Shown here: positions 10,040 through 19,865 of the stretch, piece after piece
Layout of the letters: every line of letters starts with the position of its first letter
How positions within the stretch are numbered: position 1 is the stretch's first letter
Source: Chloroflexota bacterium
GTDB taxonomy: Bacteria; Chloroflexota; Dehalococcoidia; Tepidiformales; Tepidiformaceae
Length of the DNA: 64,000 nt
Assembly: GCA_026702615.1 (NCBI GenBank)
Contig: JAPPBY010000017.1
Span: 186,001 to 250,000 of the forward strand
Direction: 5' to 3'
Notes under the pieces: generated by a model
Told to the model about the DNA's origin: nothing
The model's database searches: none
Seen by the model: the letters and a program-made list of their open reading frames with translations, nothing else
Made by a program: the position numbers and the translations under genes

Positions 10040-12673
10040 TCACGATCCGGCTTCCGCGGCCAGCTCCTCGAGGGTCACGCGGGCGACACGGCGGCCCCTG
10101 GCAAGCAGCGCTTCCAAGTCACCCTGGGCCTGCGCGGCCTTGAGCTGGGCGAAGGTCCAGGGCTTGCCGGGCACGGGGGCGTCGACGGGGTCGTCACGGA
10201 CAATCTGGACGAAGGCGCCGCTGGGCGGCCCGCCCTTGTGGAGCTGGCCGGTGGAGTGGAGATAGCGCGGCCCGAAGGCGGCAGTCGTGGCGACGCCATG
10301 GCGGTCGCGAAGGCGGAGGCGGAGATCCTGCAAGGCGGCAGCGTTCTCGGCGGTGCGGGGAAGGTAGGCCAGCAGGGCGAGGTAGTCACCCGGCCGGAGG
10401 GAGGCGAGCACCTCGGCGACGGGCGGTGTCTGCGGGGGCGGGGCGGGGGCGGCGAGGACGCGGGCGGTGGCGTCCTTGGCCTCCTGCACGTTGGGCTGGT
10501 CGAAGGGGTGGACGCCGAGCACGTGCCCGGCGACGGCGGTGGCGATCTCCCAGCGCGCGAACTCGGCGGGGAGCTGGGTGGGGTCGGCGTAGGGGAGGCG
10601 CACGACCGGGTGGCCGGCCGCCTCGATAGCATCGAGCCCGTCGTGCTCGCCGAGGGCGACGAAGATGCGGTCGTCGCCATAGACATCGGGCGACGCGAGG
10701 GGCTCGCCCTCGATCGGCACGATGCCCTTCCCCTCCTTGCCAAGAGACTCGGCGAGGATCTGCTCGATCCAGATGCCGAGCTCGCCAAGCTGCTCGGGCA
10801 GGACGAGGGTGAGCTTGTCACGACCGGCGAGGGCGGCCTCGCCCAGCACGGCCCCAAGGAGGACGCCGGGGTTCTCGGCGGGGACGGTGCGGCGGCACGC
10901 GTCGAACATTTCCTGGGCGCGCATCGCGAGCTGGCCCACGTCGGCTCCGAAGAGGGCAGCGGGGGCCATGCCGAACGCCGACAGGGCCGAGTAGCGCCCA
11001 CCAATCTCAGGGTCGCCGTGGAAGACGTGGCGGAAGCCGCGCTCTCGGGCGAGGGTGTCGAGCGGAGAGCCCGCGTCGGTGATGGCAGCGAAGCAGGAAC
11101 CGTCGGGGACCTTCTCCCAGAACCAGGCGAGCTGGGCGCTCGTCTCGATGGTGGTGCCACTCTTGCTGGCAGCGATGAAGAGCGTGCGATCGAAGTCCAG
11201 ACGGGATTCGAGGGCGAGCAGCTCCTCCGGATCGGTCGTGTCGGGAACGTGCAGGGTGAGCCCGCCGTTGGCAGTCCCGAGGGCGGTGTGCAGGACGCTC
11301 GCGGTGAGGCTCGACCCGCCCATGCCCATGAGCACGACATCGGTCAGGCCTTCGCCGGCAATTTCAGCAGCGAAGGCGGTCAGCTCGGGCGCATCTTCCA
11401 GGCTCTGCTCGGCGGCGGTGAGGAAGCCGAGGCGGTCGGCGATCTCGGCGGGGTCGGGCTTCCAAACGGTGTGGTCGCGCATCCAGATGCGGCGAACGAC
11501 CTCATCGCGGCGGAGCGCCGCGAGGCGCTCCTCCACGGCGGGCGTGAGGTCGCCGAGCGCACGCGACGCGGCCGGCTGGCGGCCGGGCGCCGTCGCGAGA
11601 CGGCGGTCGAGCTTTGCCATGAGCGCCTTGTAGCTGTCTTCGAAGGAGGCGAGCCCGTCGACGAGGAGCTTGTCGGTTACGGCGGTCAGATCGATGCCGG
11701 CCGCCTCGGCCTCGGCGAGCAGGCGGCCCGCTTCGTCGAGCCTTTCGGGGACGGCGGGTTCGACGACCAGGTGGTCGAGCACGGCGTCAAGGGTGGCCTG
11801 GGGAAGGGTGTTCACGGTGTGCGGGAAGATGAGGGTCTCGACGTAGAGGGTGTCGGAGTAGGCGGGGTTCTTGGTGCCGGTCGAGGCCCAGAGGGGGCGC
11901 TGGGGGCGGGCTCCGGCGTTCGCGAGGCGCTCCCAGCGCTCGCCCGCGAAGATGGCCTGGAAGCGGGCGTAGGCGTGGCGGGCATTCGCGACGGCGATCT
12001 GGCCGCGCAGCGGCGAGTCGCCGGGAAGCTGCGCATCGACGGCGGTATCGACGCGCGAGACGAAGAAGGAAGCGACGCTGGCGATGGTGTCGAGGGAGTC
12101 GCCGGCCTCAAGGCGCTGTTCGAGGCCGGCGATGTAGGCCTCCGCCACGCGCTCGTAGACGGCGACGCTGAAGAGGAGGGTGACGTTCACGTTCACGCCC
12201 GCCGCGATGAGCTCCGTCAGCGCTTCGACGCCGGCGGGCGTGCCGGGCACCTTGATCATGACGTTGGGCCGGTCGACGAGACGGAAGAGGCGCAGGGCCT
12301 CGGCGACGGTGGCCTCGCGGTCGTGCTCGATGCCGGGTGGCACCTCGAGGGAGACGTAGCCGTCGACGGCGGCGGTGGACTCGTAGACGGGGCGGAGGCC
12401 GTCGGCAGCGAGCTGAATGTCCTCGGAGGCGAGAGCGACAAAGGCGTCGTAGGGGTCGGCTTCGCCCATGCGAATGATGGCCTGCAGGGCCTCCTCGTAG
12501 TCTCCCGACTCGGAGATGGCCTTATCGAAGATGGTGGGGTTGGAGGTCATGCCGGTGATCCAGCCGTCGGCGACCATGCGGTCGACCTCGCCGGAGCTGA
12601 GCAGGCCGCGGCGGATGTAGTCGAGCCAGACGCTCTGGCCGTGCTGGATGAGCTGCCGGGTTGCCAGCGGCAC
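10040..12673 (-). CDS. Bifunctional transaldolase / glucose-6-phosphate isomerase fusion
   Basis: N-terminal transaldolase (GMTSNPTIFDKAI, RPNVMIKVPGTPAGVEAL); C-terminal SIS/PGI (GMGGSSLTASVL, FIAASKSGTTIET). Confidence 0.93.
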   Translation of the reverse strand: MPLATRQLIQHGQSVWLDYIRRGLLSSGEVDRMVADGWITGMTSNPTIFDKAISESGDYEEALQAIIRMGEADPYDAFVALASEDIQLAADGLRPVYESTAAVDGYVSLEVPPGIEHDREATVAEALRLFRLVDRPNVMIKVPGTPAGVEALTELIAAGVNVNVTLLFSVAVYERVAEAYIAGLEQRLEAGDSLDTIASVASFFVSRVDTAVDAQLPGDSPLRGQIAVANARHAYARFQAIFAGERWERLANAGARPQRPLWASTGTKNPAYSDTLYVETLIFPHTVNTLPQATLDAVLDHLVVEPAVPERLDEAGRLLAEAEAAGIDLTAVTDKLLVDGLASFEDSYKALMAKLDRRLATAPGRQPAASRALGDLTPAVEERLAALRRDEVVRRIWMRDHTVWKPDPAEIADRLGFLTAAEQSLEDAPELTAFAAEIAGEGLTDVVLMGMGGSSLTASVLHTALGTANGGLTLHVPDTTDPEELLALESRLDFDRTLFIAASKSGTTIETSAQLAWFWEKVPDGSCFAAITDAGSPLDTLARERGFRHVFHGDPEIGGRYSALSAFGMAPAALFGADVGQLAMRAQEMFDACRRTVPAENPGVLLGAVLGEAALAGRDKLTLVLPEQLGELGIWIEQILAESLGKEGKGIVPIEGEPLASPDVYGDDRIFVALGEHDGLDAIEAAGHPVVRLPYADPTQLPAEFARWEIATAVAGHVLGVHPFDQPNVQEAKDATARVLAAPAPPPQTPPVAEVLASLRPGDYLALLAYLPRTAENAAALQDLRLRLRDRHGVATTAAFGPRYLHSTGQLHKGGPPSGAFVQIVRDDPVDAPVPGKPWTFAQLKAAQAQGDLEALLARGRRVARVTLEELAAEAGS

Positions 12674-12678
12674 GATTG

Positions 12679-14715
12679 CTACCCTCCCGCGGGCTCAGCT
12701 ACACGGGCGCGCGCGACGAGGGCCGCAGCGCGCTCAGCGATGGCCTCGGCCGTGAACCCGTAGCGCTCCATCATGACCTTGCCCGGAGCAGAGGCGCCGA
12801 AGCGATCGATGCCGGCAACCTCGCCGGCATCGCCAACGTAACGTTCCCAGCCGATGCTCGTCCCGGCCTCGATCGCGAGGCGGGCGGTCACGGCGGGGGG
12901 CAGCACCTCGTCCCGGTAGGACGGGGGTTGGTCGGCGAAGAGCTCCCAGCTGGGCATGCTCACGACCCGGGCGGCGATGCCCTGCTCTGCCAGCGCCGAG
13001 GCGGCGTCGCGGGCGAGCGAGACCTCGGAGCCGGTCGCGATGAGGATGATGTCGGGCGAGCCGCCGGGGGCTTCGTCGAGGACGTAGGCGCCGCGGGGAA
13101 CCCCCTCGCGCACACGCTCGCGGTCGGCGATGACGGGTACGCCCTGGCGGGTGAGGGCGAGGAGGGTGGGGCCGTTGCGCCGTTCGAGGGCGACTCTCCA
13201 GGAGGCGGCGGTCTCGTTGGCGTCGGCGGGACGAAGGACGGTAAGGCCGGGGATGGCGCGGAGGGCGAGGAGCTGCTCGATGGGCTGGTGGGTGGGGCCA
13301 TCCTCGCCGACGCCAATGCTGTCGTGCGTGAACACGTAGATCGAGTGGCAACCCATGATGGAGCCGAGGCGGATAGCCCCCCGCATCCAGTCGGAGAAGG
13401 CGAGGAACGTGCCGCCGTAGGGGATGAGCCCGCCGTGCACGGCCATGCCGTTCACGATGCCGCCCATGGCGTGCTCGCGCACGCCGAAGCGGAGGTTGCG
13501 CCCCTCCCAGGCATCCTTCGCGAAGTCGGTGGAGTCGTTCAGGTAGGTGTTGTTCGAGGGCGTCAGGTCCCCGGAGCCGCCCACCAGGTTGGGAATGACG
13601 GGAGCGAGGGCGTTCAGCACCTTGCCCGAGGCTGCGCGCGTCGCCATGGCGCCGTCGTCGGGGGAGAAGGCGGGGAGGTGCGCGTCCCAGCCCTCGGGAA
13701 GGTGGCCGGCGACGCCCCGGCGCCACTCGCTCGCCTCGTCGGGGAAGGCACGCTCGTAGGCCTCGAGGCGCTCCTGCCAGGCGGCCTGGCGAGCGGCGCC
13801 CTGCTCGAGGGCGACGCGGAACTCGGCGAGCACATCCTCGGGCACGTGGAAGGCGGCATCGGGATCCCAGCCAAGCACTTCCTTGGTGAGGCGCACCTCA
13901 TCCTCGCCGAGAGGGTTGCCGTGGGCGGAAGCCGATCCCGCCTTGTTGGGGCTGCCATGGCCGATCTCGGTGGCTGCGACGATGATCGAGGGGCGGTCGT
14001 CGACCTCCTGGGCGGAGCAGAGGGCAGCATCGATCGCTTCGATGTCGTCCCCGTCGACGTGCTGGACGTGCCAGCCGTAGGCGGCGAACCGCTCCCCGAC
14101 GTTCTCCTGGAAGGCGAGGTCGGTGCTGCCGTCGATCGAAATCTCGTTGTCGTCGTAGAGGAATGTGAGCTTGCCCAGGCCGAGCGTGCCAGCGAGGGAG
14201 CATGCTTCGGAGGCGATGCCCTCCATCAGGTCGCCGTCGCTGACGAGGGCGTAGGTGCGATGGTCGACGATGTCGTGGCCGGGGCGGTTGAAGCGGGCGG
14301 CGAGCATGCGCTCGGCGATGGCCATGCCGACGGCGTTCGCAACGCCTGAGCCGAGTGGTCCGGTAGTCGTCTCGACGCCGGGCGTGAGGCCGTACTCGGG
14401 GTGGCCGGGGGTCTTGCTGCCCCACTGGCGGAAGTTCCGGATCTCGTCGAGGGGGAGGTCGTAGCCGGTCAGGTGGAGGAGGCTGTAGAGGAGCATGGAG
14501 GCGTGGCCGGCGGAGAGGACGAAGCGGTCGCGGTCGGGCCAGGCGGGGTCGGCGGGGTCATGGCGGAGGTGGCGCGTCCAGAGGACGTAGGCCATGGCGG
14601 CGGCGCCCATAGGTGCGCCGGGGTGGCCGGAGTTGGCGGCTTGGACGGCGTCCATGGAGAGGGTGCGGATCGTGTTGATCGCCTTGTGCCTGAGGGTACC
14701 GGCGGGTGCGGTCAT
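12679..14715 (-). CDS. tkt: Transketolase
   Basis: [46 protein letters not shown]; alternative start at 14739. Confidence 0.95.
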   Translation of the reverse strand: MTAPAGTLRHKAINTIRTLSMDAVQAANSGHPGAPMGAAAMAYVLWTRHLRHDPADPAWPDRDRFVLSAGHASMLLYSLLHLTGYDLPLDEIRNFRQWGSKTPGHPEYGLTPGVETTTGPLGSGVANAVGMAIAERMLAARFNRPGHDIVDHRTYALVSDGDLMEGIASEACSLAGTLGLGKLTFLYDDNEISIDGSTDLAFQENVGERFAAYGWHVQHVDGDDIEAIDAALCSAQEVDDRPSIIVAATEIGHGSPNKAGSASAHGNPLGEDEVRLTKEVLGWDPDAAFHVPEDVLAEFRVALEQGAARQAAWQERLEAYERAFPDEASEWRRGVAGHLPEGWDAHLPAFSPDDGAMATRAASGKVLNALAPVIPNLVGGSGDLTPSNNTYLNDSTDFAKDAWEGRNLRFGVREHAMGGIVNGMAVHGGLIPYGGTFLAFSDWMRGAIRLGSIMGCHSIYVFTHDSIGVGEDGPTHQPIEQLLALRAIPGLTVLRPADANETAASWRVALERRNGPTLLALTRQGVPVIADRERVREGVPRGAYVLDEAPGGSPDIILIATGSEVSLARDAASALAEQGIAARVVSMPSWELFADQPPSYRDEVLPPAVTARLAIEAGTSIGWERYVGDAGEVAGIDRFGASAPGKVMMERYGFTAEAIAERAAALVARARVAEPAGG

Positions 14716-14915
14716 GGGATGGGCGCTCCAAGGCGTCATTTGGTCTGGCGAAAGCCGGCGGGTCGCGGCAGGGGCAACGTCCGGGGGAAGGCTAGCACGT
14801 CTGTTTCTACCCAGACAGAAAATAGCGTTCAGGAGCGTGCGAGTGCGGGGGTGAGGGTCTACGATCCGGATAGTCGGGAGGCGGGGAAGCCCGCGACAGG
14901 CCCAGAAGGAACGCG

Positions 14916-15761
14916 ATGCGAGAGATTGAGGCGGCGGCCATTACCGAGACCGTCGCCAGACTCGCCGTGGAGTCGACGCACTTCCTGCCCGAGGACGTGG
15001 AGGGCGCCATTCGCGATGCACGCGAGACGGAGCGCTCCCCGCTGGGCGTGCAGATCATCGACGAGATCCTGGAGAACGCGGAAATCGCGCGGGAACGGAT
15101 GCTGCCGCTCTGCCAGGACACGGGCACCGCGGTCGTCCATGTGGAGCTGGGACAGGACGTGCATGTATCCGGGGGCTACCTCATCGACGCCATCAACTCG
15201 GGCATCGAGCAGGGATACGGGGAGGGCTACCTGCGCAAGTCAATCGTCGAGCACCCCTTCGGCGAGCGGACGAACACGGGCACGAACGCGCCGGGCGTGA
15301 TCCACACCGAGATCGTGCCGGGCGAGGAGATTCACATCGGCTTCATGCCCAAGGGGGGCGGCTGCGAGAACATGTCGCGCTACCAGAATTTCCTCCCGGG
15401 GGCGGGGCGCGAGGCGGTTATCGACTTCGTTTGCGAGACGGTGGACCTGTCGGGCGGGAACCCGTGCCCACCGCTCATCATCGGCGTGGGCGTGGGGGGC
15501 ACGGCCGAGAAGGCGATGACGATCGCGAAGCACTCGCTGTTCCGGAAGGTCGGCGAGCGGAACCCGGACCCAGAGGTGGCAGGACTCGAGGGAGAACTGC
15601 TGGAGGCGGTGAACGCGCTCGGGGTGGGGCCACAGGCCGTGGGGGGCTCGACGACGGCGCTCGACGTGTTCGTCGAGACGTATCCGACGCACATCGCGGC
15701 GCTGCCGGTGGCGGTCAACATCCAGTGCCATAGCGCACGCACGAAGCACGCGGTGCTGTAG
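14916..15761 (+). CDS. Class I fumarate hydratase, alpha subunit
   Basis: [52 protein letters not shown]. Confidence 0.92.
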   Translation: MREIEAAAITETVARLAVESTHFLPEDVEGAIRDARETERSPLGVQIIDEILENAEIARERMLPLCQDTGTAVVHVELGQDVHVSGGYLIDAINSGIEQGYGEGYLRKSIVEHPFGERTNTGTNAPGVIHTEIVPGEEIHIGFMPKGGGCENMSRYQNFLPGAGREAVIDFVCETVDLSGGNPCPPLIIGVGVGGTAEKAMTIAKHSLFRKVGERNPDPEVAGLEGELLEAVNALGVGPQAVGGSTTALDVFVETYPTHIAALPVAVNIQCHSARTKHAVL

Positions 15762-15772
15762 GGAGGCGGGGG

Positions 15773-16363
15773 ATGGCGGAGACTAAAGCGATCACGTTGC
15801 CCCTCACGGACGAGGCCATCGAGGGCCTGCGCATCGGCGACCATGTAGAGTTCAGCGGCGTCATCCACACCGCGCGCGACGCGGCCCACAAGCGGATCGT
15901 CACCATGTCCGACGCGGGCGAGGAGCTTCCGCTCGACCTGCGGGGGCAGGTCATCTACTACGTGGGGCCGACGCCCGCGCGGCCAGGACAGCCGATCGGC
16001 TCGGCGGGACCGACGACGGCCATGCGGCTCGACCCGTACACGCCACGCATGCTGGGGCTGGGAGTGAAGGGGATGATCGGCAAGGGGGGGCGGGGCCGGG
16101 CCGTGCGCGAAGCCATCCAGGCGAGCCACGCCATCTACTGCATCGCGGTGGGGGGCACGGGCGCGCTCCTGAACCGGCACATCACGAGTGCCGAGGTCGT
16201 AGCGTTCGAGGACCTGGGGACCGAGGCCATCCGACGGCTGGAGGTCGAGCGCTTCCCGGCGATCGTCGTGAACGATGCGTTCGGGGGCGACCTGCTGGAG
16301 TCGGGGAGGCGGCAGTACCGCACGAGCTCGCGGCCGGTTCCTATCGGGGGCGGTGGAGCTTGA
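15773..16363 (+). CDS. Class I fumarate hydratase, beta subunit
   Basis: GVIHTARDAAHKRI, IYYVGPTPA, GSAGPTTAMRLDPYTP, GMIGKGGRG. Confidence 0.92.
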   Translation: MAETKAITLPLTDEAIEGLRIGDHVEFSGVIHTARDAAHKRIVTMSDAGEELPLDLRGQVIYYVGPTPARPGQPIGSAGPTTAMRLDPYTPRMLGLGVKGMIGKGGRGRAVREAIQASHAIYCIAVGGTGALLNRHITSAEVVAFEDLGTEAIRRLEVERFPAIVVNDAFGGDLLESGRRQYRTSSRPVPIGGGGA

Positions 16364-17448
16364 CGGGACGGGAGACGGAGATCGCACAGGTGCCGGCGCT
16401 CACGGCGTGCTGCTGGGAGGCAGTGGCGCTTGACCGCGAAGGAGTCGCCGCCGTGGAGCGCCTCGCGATCGAAACGCATCCCGAGGCGGCGATCATTCGG
16501 ACCTGCCAGCGGATCGAGGCGTACACACTGGCGTCGTGTGATTGCCCGGCGCCAACACACCGGGAGGGGCTGGATGCGCTGCGCCACCTGACCGAGGTGG
16601 CGGCGGGACTGCACTCGGCGGTGCTGGGCGAGGCCCAGATCCTCGGGCAGAGCCGTCGCGCGTTCGACGACGCCGACGGACCGCTGCTCGGCCTCGGCCG
16701 CACGGCGGTCGCGGCGGCGCGGGCGCTGCGGGCGGAGACGGAGTTCGACAGTCACGCGGGGCACCTGCTCGACAGGGGGCTCTCGCTCTCAGGGATCGCG
16801 CCGAGCGGGCGGTTGCTGGTGCTGGGCACGGGCGTGATGGCGCGACTCGTGGCCCAGCGCGGCGAAGCGATCGGGTTCGACGAGGTGCTGGTGGCGGGCC
16901 GCCGCCCGCCACGGCAGCCCATCGCGGGCGCCTACCTGCCACTGGCCGGCATCGGCCGGACAGGACCGGTCACGGTTGTGGCGGGATGCCTCGGGTCGGC
17001 GGCGAACGTGATCGCGCTGGAGGCGTTACCGCCGGCGGAGCTGGTGCTCGACCTCGGGACGCCCCGGAACTTCGCGGGGGGGGCGGAGGCGCGGGTGGTC
17101 ACGATCGCGGACCTGCTCTCGGACGAGGCGGGGCGGCCGCACTCGGTGGCACGGCGGGGGGCGCTGCGCGAGCGGCTGCACACGCTGCTCGACCGCGAAC
17201 TGGCTTCGCGGCGAGAGACCGCGTCGACGCCGGTGGGGGCGCTGCGAGCGTCGGTCGAGCGGGCGCGCCGGCGGGAGCTGGCGCGCATCGCCGCGCGTCA
17301 CCCGGAGATCCCGCCGAAGACGCTGGACGCGCTCACGCGGTCGCTGGTGAACCGCATCCTGCACGAGCCCACGGAGCGTCTGCGGGCGCTGGGGGAGGGG
17401 TCGGAACTGGCGCGCGAACTGGCGGCGCTATTTGGAGAAGGGGAGTGA
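16360..17448 (+). CDS. Glutamyl-tRNA reductase-like protein (divergent, short N-terminus)
   Basis: RTCQRIEAY catalytic-Cys motif, LGEAQILGQ, GRLLVLGTGVMARLVAQ; TTG start overlaps fumarase stop. Confidence 0.75.
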   Translation: MTGRETEIAQVPALTACCWEAVALDREGVAAVERLAIETHPEAAIIRTCQRIEAYTLASCDCPAPTHREGLDALRHLTEVAAGLHSAVLGEAQILGQSRRAFDDADGPLLGLGRTAVAAARALRAETEFDSHAGHLLDRGLSLSGIAPSGRLLVLGTGVMARLVAQRGEAIGFDEVLVAGRRPPRQPIAGAYLPLAGIGRTGPVTVVAGCLGSAANVIALEALPPAELVLDLGTPRNFAGGAEARVVTIADLLSDEAGRPHSVARRGALRERLHTLLDRELASRRETASTPVGALRASVERARRRELARIAARHPEIPPKTLDALTRSLVNRILHEPTERLRALGEGSELARELAALFGEGE

Positions 17449-17609
17449 TGGTGGAACGCAGCGAGGCTCAGGCGGCCATCGACACGCTGCGGGAGGTGCG
17501 GGTGGAGGTGGCGGCGGTACGGCGGCATCTGGACCTGCTGATCTGGGGCTTTCCACTTGGCTGCGCGGTCGTCATCGCGACGTCGGCGGTGTTTCGGTAC
17601 GTGGGGTAG
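17448..17609 (+). CDS. Small (53 aa) single-pass membrane protein
   Basis: ATG overlaps hemA-like stop (ATGA); amphipathic helix then LIWGFPLGCAVVIATSAVF. Confidence 0.55.
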   Translation: MVERSEAQAAIDTLREVRVEVAAVRRHLDLLIWGFPLGCAVVIATSAVFRYVG

Positions 17610-17612
17610 GGC

Positions 17613-17996
17613 TTACTCGCCTTCGTCGGCCATGATGGCGAGGAAGCCGAGGCGGCGCTGGCCGTCGTCTTCCTCGGGGTGGACCTCGACGCGGAAGATG
17701 GTGGTGTAGGGGAGGAAGACCTGGACGTCGTGCTCGTGGTCCTCCCGCTGGGTGTGGAGCGCGACCCAGCTGTCGGAGACGCCGGAGATGGCCTTCACGA
17801 AGTGCTTGGCGCCGTCGGCGGTGTAGAGCTCGACGATGGGGGACTCGCAGACGACCTGCGTGCAGAACGACTTGATCGCCTGGGGCAGGGTCGTCTCGAA
17901 GAAGTCGCGGTCGAAGGGCGGACCACCGGCAGGGGCGGCGGCCTGGGCGGGCGGTACGACGCCGGGGGGCAGGAAGAGGGCTGTTTCGGGAGGCAT
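17613..17996 (-). CDS. Hypothetical protein
   Basis: 127-aa ORF in a slot with no competing gene; no family recognised. Confidence 0.55.
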   Translation of the reverse strand: MPPETALFLPPGVVPPAQAAAPAGGPPFDRDFFETTLPQAIKSFCTQVVCESPIVELYTADGAKHFVKAISGVSDSWVALHTQREDHEHDVQVFLPYTTIFRVEVHPEEDDGQRRLGFLAIMADEGE

Positions 17997-18098
17997 AGTG
18001 CGGGCAGGGTACGCGCGCAGACGCGGGATCGCCAGATGGCGGGTGGTCCGCTGTGAGGCGGGGTTTCGCTACACTTGTCGCCGCAGGGGAGGCTCCGC

Positions 18099-19814
18099 AT
18101 GACGGACACCAGGGAATCGGACGCGACGCAGCCCAGCCTGTTTTCGGATGAGGCGCTGGCGGAGCTGTCGCGGGTGGTGCACGGCTGGGAGGAAGGGCCA
18201 CTGGCGAAGGCGCTGCAGCGGTCGCCGGAGCGGTCGGACGGGTTCGCCACGAGCAGTCTCGATGTGCACCGGCTCTACACGCCACTCGATGTCGCGGACC
18301 TCGACTACGAACGCGACCTCGGCTTCCCCGGCGAGTATCCGTTCACGCGCGGCGTGCAGCCGACGATGTACCGCGGGCGCCTCTGGACGATGCGCCAGTA
18401 TGCGGGGTTCGGCACGGCGGAAGAGTCGAACCAGAAGTTTCGCTACCTGCTGAGCCAGGGGCAGACGGGCCTCTCCGTCGCGTTCGACCTGCCCAGCCAG
18501 CTCGGCTACGACTCCGACGACCCGATGGCGATCGCGGAGGTCGGCCAGGTCGGGGTCGCGATCGACTCGCTGTACGACATGGAGACGCTGTTCGCGGAGA
18601 TCCCGCTGAACAAGGTCTCGACGAGCATGACGATCAACGCGCCGGCGGCGGTGATGCTGGCGATGTACGTGGCGGCGGGGGAGAAGCAGGGCGTGCCCGC
18701 GGAGAAGCTGCGGGGCACGGTCCAGAACGACGTGCTGAAGGAGTACGTGGCGCGCGGGACCTATATCTTCCCGCCGGGGCCGAGCGTGCGGCTGGCGGCG
18801 GACGTGATGGCGTTCTGCGCGAAGGACGTGCCGCTCTGGAACACGATCAGCGTGAGCGGCTACCACATCCGGGATGCGGGCTCGACGGCGGCGCAGGAGA
18901 TCGGGTTCACCTTCGCGAACGCCTGCGCCTACATCGAGGCGGCGCTCGCGCGGGGGCTCGAGATCGACGAGTTCGCGCCGCGCATCAGTTGGATTTTCAA
19001 CACGCACAACCACTTCTTCGAGGAGGTGGCGAAGTACCGGGCGCTTCGGCGTCTGTGGGCGCGACTGCTGAAGGAACGGTACGGGGCGAAGAATCCGCGC
19101 TCGATGATGCTGCGCACGCACACGCAGACGGGCGGCAGCACGCTGATGGCGCAGCAGCCGGAGAACAACATCGTGCGGGCGGCCGTGCAGACGCTAGCGG
19201 CGGTGACGGGCGGCGTGCAGAGCATCGCGCTGAGCTGCTTCGACGAGGCCCTGGCGCTACCCACGGACGAGGCGCAGCGGATTGCGCTGCGGACGCAGCA
19301 AATCATCGCGCACGAGACGGGCGCGGCGGACACGGTCGACCCGTTCGCGGGCAGCTATTACGTGGAGCACCTGACGAACGACCTGGAACGGCAGGCGGTC
19401 GCGATCATGGAAGAGGTGGAGTCGATGGGCGGGTCGGTCCCGGCCATCGAGAGCGGCTGGATGCAGAATCAGATCGCGGAGGCGAGCTGGAAGTACCAGC
19501 AACGCGTCGACGATGGCGACGAGGTGGTCGTGGGGGTGAACGACTTCCAGGAGGGCGGCGACCAGCCGCAGACGATCTTCAGCGTCGACCGGCGGCTCGT
19601 GGACGAGCAGCTTTCGCGGCTGGAGCACCACCGTCGCGAGCGCGACCCGGAGGCGGTCGCCAGCGCGATCGCGGGGCTGAAGGCAGCCTGCGAGGGCGAC
19701 GCAAACCTGCTGCCGCCGATTCTCGACGCGGTGCGTGCCTACGCCACGCTGGGCGAGATCTGCGGGGCGATGCGCGAGGTGTTCGGGGAGTACCGGCCGC
19801 CGACGGTCATCTAG
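18099..19814 (+). CDS. Acyl-CoA mutase large subunit (methylmalonyl-CoA mutase N-terminal type, no B12 domain)
   Basis: YPFTRGVQPTMYRGRLWTMRQYAGFGTAEESN, GLSVAFDLPSQLGYDSDDP, FGGSYYVEHLT-like FAGSYYVEHLT; ATG with GGGGAGG 6 nt upstream; ends at VFGEYRPP without cobalamin-binding domain. Confidence 0.93.
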   Translation: MTDTRESDATQPSLFSDEALAELSRVVHGWEEGPLAKALQRSPERSDGFATSSLDVHRLYTPLDVADLDYERDLGFPGEYPFTRGVQPTMYRGRLWTMRQYAGFGTAEESNQKFRYLLSQGQTGLSVAFDLPSQLGYDSDDPMAIAEVGQVGVAIDSLYDMETLFAEIPLNKVSTSMTINAPAAVMLAMYVAAGEKQGVPAEKLRGTVQNDVLKEYVARGTYIFPPGPSVRLAADVMAFCAKDVPLWNTISVSGYHIRDAGSTAAQEIGFTFANACAYIEAALARGLEIDEFAPRISWIFNTHNHFFEEVAKYRALRRLWARLLKERYGAKNPRSMMLRTHTQTGGSTLMAQQPENNIVRAAVQTLAAVTGGVQSIALSCFDEALALPTDEAQRIALRTQQIIAHETGAADTVDPFAGSYYVEHLTNDLERQAVAIMEEVESMGGSVPAIESGWMQNQIAEASWKYQQRVDDGDEVVVGVNDFQEGGDQPQTIFSVDRRLVDEQLSRLEHHRRERDPEAVASAIAGLKAACEGDANLLPPILDAVRAYATLGEICGAMREVFGEYRPPTVI

Positions 19815-19865
19815 CCCCTTCCGGTACGCTGGCCCCAGCCAGACAAGCGACGGGGGGGGGCGGTC

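Noticed and set aside
9896-12763. 955-aa + strand ORF antisense to the tal-pgi fusion
   Set aside because: Mirror ORF of a high-GC gene; low-complexity Gly/Glu/Val-rich translation with no motifs; the minus-strand product is unambiguous.
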